Origin: Lineus longissimus
Lineage: Eukaryota; Nemertea; Pilidiophora; Heteronemertea; Lineidae
DNA: 64,000 bases
Assembly: GCF_910592395.1 (NCBI RefSeq)
Contig: NC_088317.1
Span: forward strand, 9,794,001 to 9,858,000
Direction: 5' to 3'
The notes under the pieces were generated by a model. That model was not told the DNA's origin, searched no databases, and was given only the letters and a program-made list of their open reading frames with translations. Shown piece after piece: positions 19,860 to 31,580 of this stretch; the stretch's first letter is position 1, and the number at the start of each line of letters is the position of its first letter. Position numbers and translations under genes: made by a program.

Positions 19860-21460
19860 CAACCGGCCGCAAACTCTCTGGTGTCGAGAGGCGTTCAGTC
19901 AAACGCTTCGAGTCGTCGAAGTTGGCTGCTAGTGTGCTGTCGTCATCACTCTGCTAGTGTGCATGTCGTCATCACTCTGATCATGCCACTACAAGCCCAA
20001 GTCACTTTCCCTCCAACAAGGCGGTTATGTACTGTTCAGAAACCAAGCCTCACCTTCCCATAAGTAGGGGCCTACCGAGTGTCCATAGTTCAATGCTAAG
20101 ATTTCATTTCAATCCTTGGTCCGGCTCTGAATCTGACTCCCAATGACTTAGCATCGACGTTGCATATTTGGTACATTAACCTTTGGATAATGGCGACGTC
20201 GTATCTTAAAGCGAATTTCTTCTTCCAGCGTTATCGGGACACACACAACATGACAGTACAACACGTGTACTCACTGCACGGTAAAAGAGTGTGCAAGGCC
20301 TACTATACGTCCTGATAACGCGGCGGGAACGCCTATGCGTAGGACCCTTAGCCCGCCCCCTCCGCAAAAGGGAGCAAGTTTCATTATTAAATCAGCTATT
20401 TACTCCTTTTTTGCCATAGGGGGAGCAGAGCTCGTATCACGTAAGCCTCGGGTAAAGTACCAAGGGAGGGAACACCACTTCCAAGGTGGCCGCACAGTCT
20501 GAGTATAGCTATTTTCCATTCGCACACATGTGCTGCCATCTGAGTGTCGCGATCCTTCCTTGGACTTTACAGACAATACACAGCGTTATCACTAGGTTCG
20601 CACCCCACAGTGAACAAATCCTTGGGCCAACAATATAGGCCAAGGTCCATTCATTTCCGTTTACAACGGAGAGGTCCCAGCTTGGTCTTCGTAGGTACTT
20701 TATTATTCACCAAATTATAAAAAAAAATTGTCCTACATGTATGTCGATGTCGAGTTTTCACGACCCAGGGACTTTACCGCGCTCCCTGACATGCCTGAGA
20801 CGGATGTCATCACCTTCTTTTCAGTGTAGGCCCCAGCCTAGTTGTAGATATGAGTGTAAATATGAGACGATTTTGTTCAGACAGAGAAAGGTTTTGTATC
20901 CCTATCTCGCTCCAACAAATTTAGTTTTCGATCAAATATACTTTAGCAAACAAAAGGGCGTTATTGGGGACATGTTTATCCCTCGGCGTAATGGCGACGT
21001 CGAATGTTTAGCCTAACTCAGTTGGAAGGCATTTTACAGCGTTCGTCATGTTCGTGGGACATACAACCTTGGCATAGTGGCGACCTCACATATTCCTGCA
21101 TAACTGTTGAAATGAACATTTTCCAGGGTTAGTGCGTCTTATACAACTTGACATAGTTATTATGCGGTCCCTGAGGTCAAGGTCAATACTCGTCCTCACT
21201 GCTCAGGAAAATATGGAGTATATCTTTGTCTCATAAGGCAGGAAAATTATCAATCTTAAATCAAGAGTAGTTTCTATGAACAGCAGCGAGTAAGTGTTCT
21301 GTGGCATAATGTTACGTGAAATACGCTTTAAACGACTTTCCACAATGCGTAATAACAAAAGGACCATAACGCGATAAAATTCGTACAACCGCCCAACCCG
21401 GTCGGGACGCCTAGTGGTACATATAATGTATGTATATACATATAATGTACAGCGAATGTA
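19860..21460. repeat. Region with degenerate 86-bp repeats around TGGCGACGTC
   Basis: TGGCGACGTC or close variants occur at 20191, 20992 and 21077, each followed by similar text (TTCCAGCGTTAT, TTTACAGCGTTCGT, TTTTCCAGGGTTAG) and a CATAC/CACAC-AAC-TTG/ATG block. The last two are 86 bp apart. No gene seen. Confidence 0.45.
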
Positions 21461-21464
21461 TTAC

Positions 21465-23216
21465 AGTTGCAATACTGGACTTGGCCCTACGACTTGACTG
21501 GTCATGCAGTACTGCTGAACGTGTGTGAGTGTGCGAATTTTCACCGGCGAACACATGGTATGGATGGAGCGGACTGACCACCTGTCTGCTGGGCCAGGGT
21601 TTGGTTTAAGTGGAAATGGGAAACGGGGACCATGGCTAAAGGGGTAGGGAAAGGGAAGCCAAATCAACCTTAATGGGAGGGGGGTCGTCCCATCCTGGGC
21701 AACGGCATGGGACAGCACAATGTAGTATCACTGGGGTGAATGCTAATGGTAGGCCCGGGTGCGAGTTTTTTTTTACTGAACCTTTCGGGCAGTACACTGT
21801 ACATTTGTACAGCGACTCTAACCAATCAGAATACGACTTTGAATGACGTCAGCTTGCACACACGTGTATTTGTTGACATTCTGGACTTAGTAATTTTGCT
21901 GTGTTTGGGGAAGGGAAATTGTTGTTATTTGAAGTGGATTTCATTGATGCTGAAGAATTAGGCCTAAGTGATTTTTTCTTATGTCACATTCGACCATTAA
22001 TTCCTTATTTTTAATGCCAGTGGCCCTATCTGATAGTATCACTATCAGTGGACCTTCTCTATTCTGGGCTGGTGGGAGAGAGGTTAGCAGGCAACAAAAT
22101 GTCAGGACTATTGCTTGTCAATGCCGGCCAAATAATAATTTCCATCTCTGTAACTAAATCATATTAAAATCAGCAAGATCAACGGGTTTATTGACATATT
22201 ATATTTGCAAATCCCCGCCATGAAATTGAAAAGTTTTCCTGTCGATGGCGTCAGTCTGACGTTGACATATGATTGGCTTAAAGTTCCTGTACAAATGTAC
22301 AGTGTACTGCCCGAAAGGTTCAGTAAAAAAAAACTGGGGGGCGAGTTTTTTTTTACTGAACCTTTCGGGCAGTACAGTGTACATTTGTACAGTGACTCTA
22401 ACCAATCAGAGTTCGACTTTAAATGACGTCAGCTTGCACACATGTGTATTTGTTGACATTCTGGATTTAGTAATTTTGCTGTGTCTGGGGAAGGGAAAGT
22501 GTTGTTATTTGAAGTGGATATTTTTTCTTATGTCACATTAGACCATTAAATCCTTATTTCAATGTCAGTGAACCTTCTAGGTGGGCTTGTGGGAGAGTTG
22601 CTTCAGCTTCAGGTATGTCACTGTGAAGTGCACCATTCACCATTGTTCCCAGTGCAGACTTAATGCATGACAATGCCTGCCAGCTGCCAAGCTAGGTTAT
22701 AATAATTTCCATCTCTGTAACTAAATTATATACCCTCTATATACCCTAAGACTATCAATATCAGCAAGATCAACGGGTTTGTTGATGAATTTTTCAGACT
22801 CCATGTTTGCCATCTCTAAACCGCCTGCAAGGCTAATATGCAGAAGCCCTAATGTAAAAATGAATTAGGACGGGCAACCAGTCTCCTTGTCTGACTCGAC
22901 ATCTGATTGGCTTAGAGTTCCTGTACAAATGTACAGTGTACTGCCCGAAAGGTTCAGTAAAAAAAAACTCGCGGCCCGGGTGAGGGATATTGAAATTAAG
23001 TCAAATCGGGTAATGTGGGGGTGAGTACTACTTGTATGAAAGGCGAGTTCCCAGGTGGTGGAAACACTTTACTTGGTTGAGGCCCCTTACAGGGCAACAA
23101 CGTTCCCCTCGGAGAGCATGGTTTGCGGGTCCTCGCGGCTCGTGCGCCCTGTCTGGGCAATCTGCGGCTGCTACGGAATTGGTCTGTAGTTCGTTTACCA
23201 TAAATGTGAAAAAAAC
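21465..23216 (+). mobile_element. R1 repeat copy, interrupted by an inverted-repeat dimer
   Basis: 21465-21760 plus 22982-23216 match the copies at 42.3-43.34 kb. The right end ACCATAAATGTG is followed by an A-rich tail, as in the other copy, so R1 was probably spread by reverse transcription in plus orientation. No protein recognised. Confidence 0.7.
21761..22972. mobile_element. Dimer of an inverted-repeat transposon with 9-bp target duplication
   Basis: Ends GCGAGTTTTTTTTTACTGAA and its exact complement at 22953-22972. The junction of two related copies is at about 22336-22341. GGCCCGGGT flanks both sides (21752-21760 and 22973-22981), while the two other R1 copies carry this 9-mer once (about 42627 and 43111). 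Each monomer has CTGTACAAATGTACAG subterminally. No transposase. Confidence 0.88.
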
Positions 23217-23219
23217 CAA

Positions 23220-26200
23220 AAAAAACCAAAAGAACATCCCAACAAAATGGAATTGTTTGCCGACAGCAAACGCGAAAAAAGGCTTCAAAACACACTTTTC
23301 GAGTAAGATATCGCAAATTTAATGTTACGTTGCATCAGGATAGCACTATATCTCGCCCTGTGCGAAGTTTCAGGGCGAACAACGGCCTCGAAGTGCGACT
23401 TTATTGAGCCCCCTTCCCGTATTAATATATAGATGATAAATGAAACTGTAGTTACAAAGATTTTAGTGTATTTTTTTTCTTCAGTTTACAGCTTACTAAA
23501 TACTTCTTATCTTTTATTTGAGGCTGTCTCTCGCTGAGAAGTCAAGATTTCCTGTGAATTAGGGAGGGAAATTACATCCACTTTGCTTTGAGTGGCAGCT
23601 TTTGTCTTATTTATTTCATCAATTGAATTAAACTGTGTCAAAAAAATACTCAAACCCGTTGACAACCTATTCTTTAGCACTATTCCACTAAAGCTATAAA
23701 GGCTTTTGAAGAATTACTAGAGCCCCAACCACAACAAAGCTATGACTGATATTTGTGGACATGATGGATTTCTTAGAAACTACATTGATACTGCGGAGAA
23801 CTGCAAACTAGGATTCCTCATCTCTAACCCTCAACAGTTTGGTGCTGGCTTTCACAGGCATTCATCACATCTGTCATATATTATCTCATCCAACTGTACT
23901 TGAAATGACAGATTTTAGAAAAAAATTGAATAGATTTCGACGAACAAGACATTAGAGCAGACCTAAATCATGTAACATAAACCATTTTTTTTGGAGAATT
24001 TTTCACATGTGGCAAATACTAGATGCGGTTGTCTTAGTTGCTGAGGTAGCCTACACTTTGCTTTGTAATTTGTGAATTTTATTTTTAGTAAGATATCCTT
24101 TCAAGTTGTGAGAGTTTAAAAGCATTGTGCCTTCTTTTGCCTGATACAATCACGTTAGTAATTTCAGTCAATTTCTGATTTGCAAGCAACAAAAAAGGAA
24201 CAAAGGAAATATACCAGAGATCAATTCCCACCTCAAATAAACACAAAGTTGGAAATCACTTATGACTTTTTGAGTAAGTTCAAAGTTCAACTTTCACGTT
24301 GAAAGTGTGAAAAGTTTCTGGTTGGGTGACGTGAGGAAACAAGGATATAGCCAAGAACATCACTCTTGTTTGATTCAAGTTTTACGACCAAGTTATAGGA
24401 TGATATTGAATATTCTCTAGACTGGCATAAGATGGCAGCAAAGGAGGCAGTTTCTGTTTCCCCACCCCTAATTATTGGCTAAAAATATTGGGTTCAATAT
24501 TTTAGATTTGAGGCCATAAATACGCTATTCGCACGAAATGCGGACATCTTAACAAGTCATTTCCTGTGTAGAATCATTATATCTACCAGAAAACACATCC
24601 AAAAAAATTATAGGAGACCATGCGACCTCCCTCAAAATTTCATTGCCTTGGCTCCCCTACTATTAATGTTGTACATGTTATCATAATCACTGTAATTATG
24701 TCATGGGGTTTAGGCCAATTCAAATTTGCTCAGCTCTCTAACTTCAGATCCTATCTTTCACCTAAACGTCGGGATATATATCCCTACAGGCCGATTTATC
24801 TGAATGAAACATCGAGTGAAAAATGTGTTATCATATGAAAGTTTGACATGCTTTGCCCCTCTTGGCTAAGTCAAGACGAAAGATCTGTGAAGGGCGACCA
24901 TTTGGAAAGGATGTTGGTGAAGACGAAAGTTCTGGGAAGGGCGACGGGCGGGAAAGGAAGAGGACCGGTTCCGCAAATCCCCGAAAAGCCCGGCAGGCAT
25001 GGCAGGCCTAGTATCATGCAGTGGTGACGGTAACGTACTTGGAAGCAAACTTCGTCTGCCGAGAACGTCAAATTTCTATCGTTTATTGGCCTATACTTTC
25101 TCCTGGTTAACAAGTTAAGTTGAGGTGAAAAACGCTGGTAATGGAATTATGACGATATTTTATGACCCTCTCATCGACTTTAATTCGCACTAAGTGTAAA
25201 CAGGCGCCCATAACAACGGGAATTATTTTAAGAGAGAGAAGAATGAGTGGTATAAGAATCAAAGGAAGCAGCGGAATCTGTGTTAAATCCATGTAACTTT
25301 GAATATGAACTGAGTAATTACGAGAGAATGTGAAGAGCTCTTTTCCAAAACGAGGTAAGTGCCAAAATTCAATATTTTCAGTTTTTCAGAGGAAATCATG
25401 GTAAATAATGATTACTTAATGTGGAAAAAAATTGAAAATATCAGTGCCATAGAAGTGGCAGAAAAAAATATTTTGAATTTCTTTCAAATCATATAAATGG
25501 ACTAATAGCGATTTGGAAAAGAGGTCTTCATGTTTCAAATTAAAATGGTCATCACCTTAGCATGTAAGGCTATAGCGAACAATACTACAACAAAAGGAAC
25601 ATATACGTTATCAGTGACAGGAATCTAGGGAGTTCCTATATCGGTGAGCCATAATTGCTATGCATTGTGTAAGGTAATAAACATTTTGATTTAATTGGTC
25701 GCAGCCTACTCAAGTGCTTATTGCATCTCTACCTATTAAATTTATTAAATTTGTAAAATTTATTGGTTAAATAATCATATTTGAATTTGAATTTGAGTGT
25801 TGTAGGAAAGATTTCAGGTGACACCGTGCTAGAATAATATGGCTTTAAAAGTGAAAGCCTATGTTACAGTGCAAAACTGTAGCCAAAATCTACAAAAGGG
25901 GATTTCAGGTGGCACTGTATATTGCTTTATAAGAACCACGTGTACAAAGGGAAACTTTAACCCTTGCATGCAGGAATAGTGATCATTTCCAGTCCTAAGG
26001 TGATTTTAATTTCCAAGATCAAATGTCAATGTTTTAGCTACATCCAGGAGTAATTGCGGATGGCAAATAAATTCTGGCCTAATTGAGCCGGAGAAAAGGC
26101 CAATGATTGCTAGAGCCCTTAGAGGCACAATGCTTGCTAGAGCCTTAAATTTAAATGAATTCCAAAAATGTGACATTAAAACCTTTGTTTCTAATTCTAA

Positions 26201-26790
26201 TCATCAAACACGTAATTTTTTTCTGATATAAATGGAAAAAATGCCTACAAATGTCAAGAAAAAAATAGTGTCATCCTACTGAGCGAAACCATGCTTTCCA
26301 ACATCAGGGGGCGAATCCTTCCCCCTCACCACAATACACCAAACACTCAAATGTACGGTCAAGAAGTCTGGTTTTGCAAATTAATAAACCTAAACATTTT
26401 CCTATATTTTTCACCATACACCAGTTATTCAAATGTAAGCTGTTTATCATCATACACCAAACCCTTATTTGTCAGGTCAGTAAGTCTACATTAGTAACGA
26501 ATCCCACCCTTAAATTCCTTTGTTTCACCGATTCCTCAATTTAAAGGCAAAGAGGCATGCTTGATGTTACAGACCACAGGCTAAATAGTCAACTGCTTCA
26601 GATCGTACCCTCCCTTTGCTCCCGACCAATTACTTTCCGTGATGAGGTGAGAGATCTACCTCAAGCACTTAGATAAGAACAGATACTGGTCTTGTAACGG
26701 ATCCTACTGGTATTAAGGCCTCCCATTTTGAATATAGGGTATATCTCATTATACATCGAACACCCAGTTGTAAGGCCCAGGCACGGTATC
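23220..26790. other. No gene recognised
   Basis: AT-rich. 26290-26500 holds loose repeats of a CATACACCA...CAAATGTA...GTCAG..AAGTCT theme. Nothing else supportable on either strand. Confidence 0.4.
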
Positions 26791-26794
26791 CTAA

Positions 26795-26935
26795 TCAAAG
26801 TGGTTCTCCCATGACGCCATTGTTCGTTACGAATAATTCTGCACGTAAATCTTGCGTACATCGTTATGTATAAGATGGAGTGCGGTTAGGGAGATCTTCC
26901 ACATAACAATCCGTGGGAGAAACTCTTTAAAGGAT
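26795..26935. mobile_element. Palindromic MITE, copy A
   Basis: Ends CAAAGTGGTTCTCCCATG and GTGGGAGAAACTCTTTAAAG are near complements. The interior CGTTACGAATAATT and AAATCTTGCGT are shared with copies at 37393 and 41539. Confidence 0.75.
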
Positions 26936-26939
26936 AGAT

Positions 26940-29140
26940 CTCATTTACACACCAAAAACTCCTGGCCAGCGGCGTGTCTACACCCTTACAAATATCACAA
27001 ATCAAGCAAGAAAATTTATCTATATGCGTTACAATGAAATAGACAAAACAGTTTAGGCCGCCAACGTGACTCGCTAAAGAGCTGACGTTTGCTGCGAGCT
27101 ACTAGGCTAAAATCATTCCTTGATATTTCAAAAAGAAAACTGAGCAAATAATCCCAGGTATCTCCTCCCTATTTTGCACGTTAATTGTATATGTTGTATG
27201 TGATCATTTCTCATCACTTCAAAAAGTGTAGAATCAGATTCACATAAGCTCTCTACAATACATGTGTGACACACCTCTGTGACATAGCCTACTTTATGCC
27301 GGCAATTACCTAGAGATCTTAGATAGTCTGCTCATCACGATCAGACTTTGTTTACTTTTAATAATCACTCGACCTGAGTTAGGTTGCAGACACATTGTCT
27401 TTTCAACAAGGAGGCCAGTCTATACCCTACTGGTGCTATAAGTAATATATTTCTTGTGCATTCTGTATCAATCTGTAGACCTAAAGTTAACAGATACTTG
27501 AATCGAACAATTTATGAAAGCTAAATGGTGAAAAAAAATTACACATTTTAGATCAGGTATGAAACTGCCGAAAAATATGGATACATGTAATGTATTCACG
27601 ACAATAATATTTCGATGCTTGTCATTTTCAGCTTAGGCATACCACAAACTTTTGCAGTGAAGTGGAATTAGATGCAACAATGAGACTAGAGACCGGCTCA
27701 ACCGAGATCACTATTAAAATCAAGCAGGAAATCATAAATGTTGACGTATCAAAATTATGCTGTAGGTTGGAGTAAACCTACGATATATACAATTGTTGAA
27801 GGCATTAATAAATAGGAAAATATGACCGTCTTAAAAATCCTGTTATATATGTAAATGTCAAGTAAATTATGAAGATTATGATACTGCAGTTTGGTGCATG
27901 CGGAAAGGGATGATACCGCCCACTTTAACCGTTACCGTATTTGATGGACGAACTTGAAGACATAAATACCCTTTAAACAGTTGCAATAGTGCACGAAGTA
28001 CCACTTAATACCATTAGCGTTGCATGAAGATAAGGGGTTAATACCCCCACAACCATCATACATAATGGTGCATGAGAGAATAACCGATTACATTGTAAAG
28101 TCCTATCTAGTGCATAAAGATGATTTGGTACATGTACATTAGATGACTTCTGTACTTGACTGGGGGTAAATGCAAATCAAACACTGCGAAGAAATTCATT
28201 TCCATCTGCGATATTCATAAGCAGGTTTTGAGGACAAGCTGACGTACCCTACGTAAAAAAATCATTTTAATGCGAATACACATAAATAGTACCACCTACA
28301 TTTGACATATCTCACTCAGATATGTGATGCATCCGGTTGGAACTTATTAGATCTTATTATAATGGCTCAAGTATGTCGGAATGAATACCGTAGGTGGAAA
28401 TGGATAGATAATTTTGCACCTCTGTTCAGATCGGCCGATATTTATCCATTCCTAGTTGTGGGGATTTTCTGTAGTGCATTTTTTTACATCGCTATGTGGA
28501 CGTCCTACTTAGGTAATGAATCAATTACACCCAGTTCATGGTACTGATGATAACAATAGATCCCATAGCATTGAGAAACAGTTGGAAATAATGTAGTCTT
28601 TGAATTTTAGTCTCCAAGGCATGCAAGGGGCTCAGGTAGCCACATGAAGGTCCGTCATCGATGGCTATGAATAAGCATAGATGAGGGTACCAAACATAGT
28701 GAGCTAATGACAAACCTGCAAGGTAGGCTAATAGACAAACAGTATTTAGGTGGGCTCCTTTTTTGGAGTGGTATTAGACCATAGAAATACTTGAGGTGTT
28801 AAAAAACATCATCAGGCAGGAAAACAGATTTCACTGACAATGTAGACGTCGCTGCAGCGATAACGCCTTTGTCACGGCCATATTCTGACAGTAACACTAC
28901 TACTATTGATGGGGGACGGGAGGGGGTTTTCAAATGGGGAGTGTTCACTAAAAAGATATGAAGAATTCCTTTGCAAAGACAGATACATCCATTTTCAACA
29001 TTTCTACAATATTCATTTGCCTCTACCGTGTCGGCATCAAGGGCTATTTTCGTAATGCATTAAAATGGGATGTCCTCATAGAGAAGGTAAAATGGTCAAT
29101 ACTGTTTTTGCAAATGCACTCTTCGTAAAAAAGAATAACT
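26940..29140. other. No firm gene; loose 55-65-bp repeats at 27890-28140
   Basis: 27890-28140 repeats a GTGCATGA/GAAGATA...TTAATACC theme. 28370-28515 encodes an open stretch (NEYRRWKWIDNFAPLF then a hydrophobic VVGIFCSAFFYIAMW) with a GTAATG after it; it might be an exon but has no recognisable family. Confidence 0.3.
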
Positions 29141-29143
29141 TAC

Positions 29144-29275
29144 CAATCTTTTCATTTATGAACCTTTTCTCAAAGCCTGGGGGGTCGGTTATGGTGCTAA
29201 GAAACTGCTTTGCAGTGTCAAGTTCTAATGCCGACTGTTTCTGCTGCCGGCGATTTGATCGTCTACTCATCTTGG
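29144..29275 (-). CDS. First coding exon of a minus-strand gene, possibly SET-domain (KMT5A-like)
   Basis: On the minus strand acceptor TTATTTTCAG precedes ATG at 29270, and the exon ends with donor GTAAGT (phase 1, 42 codons plus one base). The product starts MSRRSNRRQQKQ, then ALELDTAKQFLS and PPGFEKRFINEKIG. I recall similar N-termini (basic start, PG...R-I-N..IG followed by GVF) in invertebrate and fish SET-domain proteins annotated KMT5A-like; this is a weak inference as no SET exon was found downstream (lower coordinates) in the window. Confidence 0.5.
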
Positions 29276-29670
29276 CTGAAAATAAAAATAAATTCAGTAA
29301 ATTGATACCATTCGAGGTCATTCTATACATGTGTTTGTCTGGGGAAAAGTATTTTGCTAGCTTGATAGCCTTCATTGAAACGGTGACTGTTGAAATGTTG
29401 AATGACGGAACTATTTACGGTGCATACAATTTGTTAACATTTCATTTCCCGAATGACTCGTTTGAATTAACATCAGACCGTCGGACACTTCACCAGTAAA
29501 ATTTGGCTGACTTGTGAATGATTTTCTTTTTCTTCGGTCGTTGGCACCGCACAACGAATGGCGCAAATATTTATCAATCAAGTCAAACGAATTTGCAAGT
29601 TTATCCGATAGAAACGAATGTAATAATTGTTACTCATATCGTTGAAACCTATTTAAAATCGGATACTTAC

Positions 29671-29900
29671 CTGGCTGCCTCTTGAATGATGATCATGACG
29701 CTATTTGTCCTCCAAACTGTATGATGTCCTAACTAATTTCGGACTTTCTTTTATCTTATCAACTTCCCGCTCTTTTTACCGGGTTCGGCAGACAAAGCTC
29801 TATCCGTCCACTCAGCGACTTGCTTACATTTCGATTGCTAAGAAAAGCTTGATTTCATTGGTTGTCAGAAGTTGTGGAGACCTTCAGAGAAACTCGTGAG
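29671..29900 (-). other. Putative 5' UTR exon of the minus-strand gene
   Basis: On the minus strand GCAGCCAG is followed by donor GTAAGT at 29670-29665, about 390 bp upstream of the acceptor of the coding exon. The 5' limit is unknown. Confidence 0.4.
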
Positions 29901-31340
29901 TATGTGGCTATCCGGCTGACGTCAGACCCGCATTTTTTGGCCACACAAATCGAAAACAAATGTTTCTTCTCGAACGCGTAGTGATCGTAGTGATGACCTG
30001 GTTCTCATGAAAAAAAAAGTATGGCCCATATCCGGTTGACTTTTACAACTCCAAAGCAGTTATTGTTCCTTAAAATATACAACTTTATCGGATATTTACA
30101 ATAAACGGGTTGTGAGGACAAACATCTGAAAGAAAGAGGCAAGGACTATCTGACATGTCTGAGGAAGTTTACCCATTGTGTAATGTTTACAAAAGACAAA
30201 AGTGACCACCGCCCTGTCGCTAGGACATCAGGAAGTTTTTTTCTGCTTACCCTCCTAAAACACCATGATAATCGGGTGTTTCTTTTAATAAAGATGCTTT
30301 TAAATCCAACCGGGCACGGTTAGTACCCACCTAGTTACTTGGAAAATACTAGAAATTCACTTGGCTGCAAACTGACATCGCCTGCGCTATTATATGACAC
30401 ACTCGCGGTACCCTGAGAAAAGCAATTGACATTGTAGCAAGCGAATTTCATACTTAACTGTAAGCAAGACACTTTAGTGCCTATTGGGGTAATGGGGACT
30501 ATAACAGGAGTGAGGATCATATGCGTTAAGGGTACGTGAATCATAATGTAGATGTAGAAAAATCAACAATTAGCACAATTTGTCATTAAAGAACCAACAC
30601 AGGTCAAAACTTAGACCAGTAATGAATTCCATAGCTCCAATTGTTTAATAATAATTCTGTAGGAAAGAAACCAGTTTATTCATTACCAATGCATTACCGG
30701 TACCGGAATGTTTAATAGAGTAGTCGCTACGATGCCCTGAGGACACCAGATACCTCATTTAGTAATTAATATCTAGGCCTACTGGTAAAAATACGTGTAA
30801 TCTTGGATTGATTAAAAAGATTGGAATCCTATCGGAATGTTTGATAGAGTGGTCGTCTAGATGTCCTCTTCCAACCCCCCTATTCAGAAAACATACCGAT
30901 GGAAGTTTTAAAAATTTACGCATGATGCATTTGTTAAAGAGACCATCACATTACAGCGAGAATATCAGATAGAATCTCACATCTAGCAATTCTTCAGACT
31001 AAGTTAGGCTAGAGGGTGTATTTCGACTACCATTTTTAACTTGAATCATCAAAAATTCCAACTATATTTTCACTCCTTCACGGTACTAGTAAAATTTTAC
31101 AAGCATTTGCCGGGTAAGATACTAACAGCCATCGAGGACGTGAGTCCCTATTACCGGGATAATATTATTATAGACGTATTAAGGGACTGCAATGTACTGA
31201 TTTCAAATAAAAGTTGGATAAGGCAAGCTTATATATTTTTGATTTTACTCAATTTTTGTGTGACTATATAAGGGGTTTCAATAATTTCCTTCCGTTATAA
31301 CCAGCAGGAGAACCCGTAGATAGGGTAGGGGCTACATTTA
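29900..31340. other. No gene recognised
   Basis: Contains a direct repeat of GGAATGTTTRATAGAGTRGTCG at 30705 and 30834. Otherwise plain AT-rich sequence. Confidence 0.4.
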
Positions 31341-31344
31341 CCAT

Positions 31345-31580
31345 TGGGCTGTCAGAGTGGCACAGTGGTTAACATCGGTGCCTGTCACCTCTGAGGTCCC
31401 GGGTTCGATTCTTGGTCGGATCTGGGTTCTTTATCTGATAGAGAGGCCGGCGACTCTCTCTGACAGCGCAGATTTTCCTCCGGTTTTGCTCCGGTTTCCT
31501 CCTGCAGCGCATAACTTCGTCAAATTTAATATAATAATGCCCTATTGGGCGCTCAGATATCAATTTAATATTTTTATTTA
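31345..31580 (+). mobile_element. tRNA-derived SINE
   Basis: GTGGCACAGTGGTTAA (A box) and GGGTTCGATTC (B box) are spaced as in a tRNA promoter but lack a full cloverleaf. They are followed by a SINE body with a repeated CTCCGGTTT motif and a CCCTATTGGGCGCTC tail. Confidence 0.8.

Noticed and set aside
29065-29499. 144-codon plus-strand frame
   Set aside because: Antisense to the minus-strand exon, whose splice sites and start are better supported.
31357-31430. tRNA gene
   Set aside because: A and B boxes present but no cloverleaf stems; followed by a SINE body.
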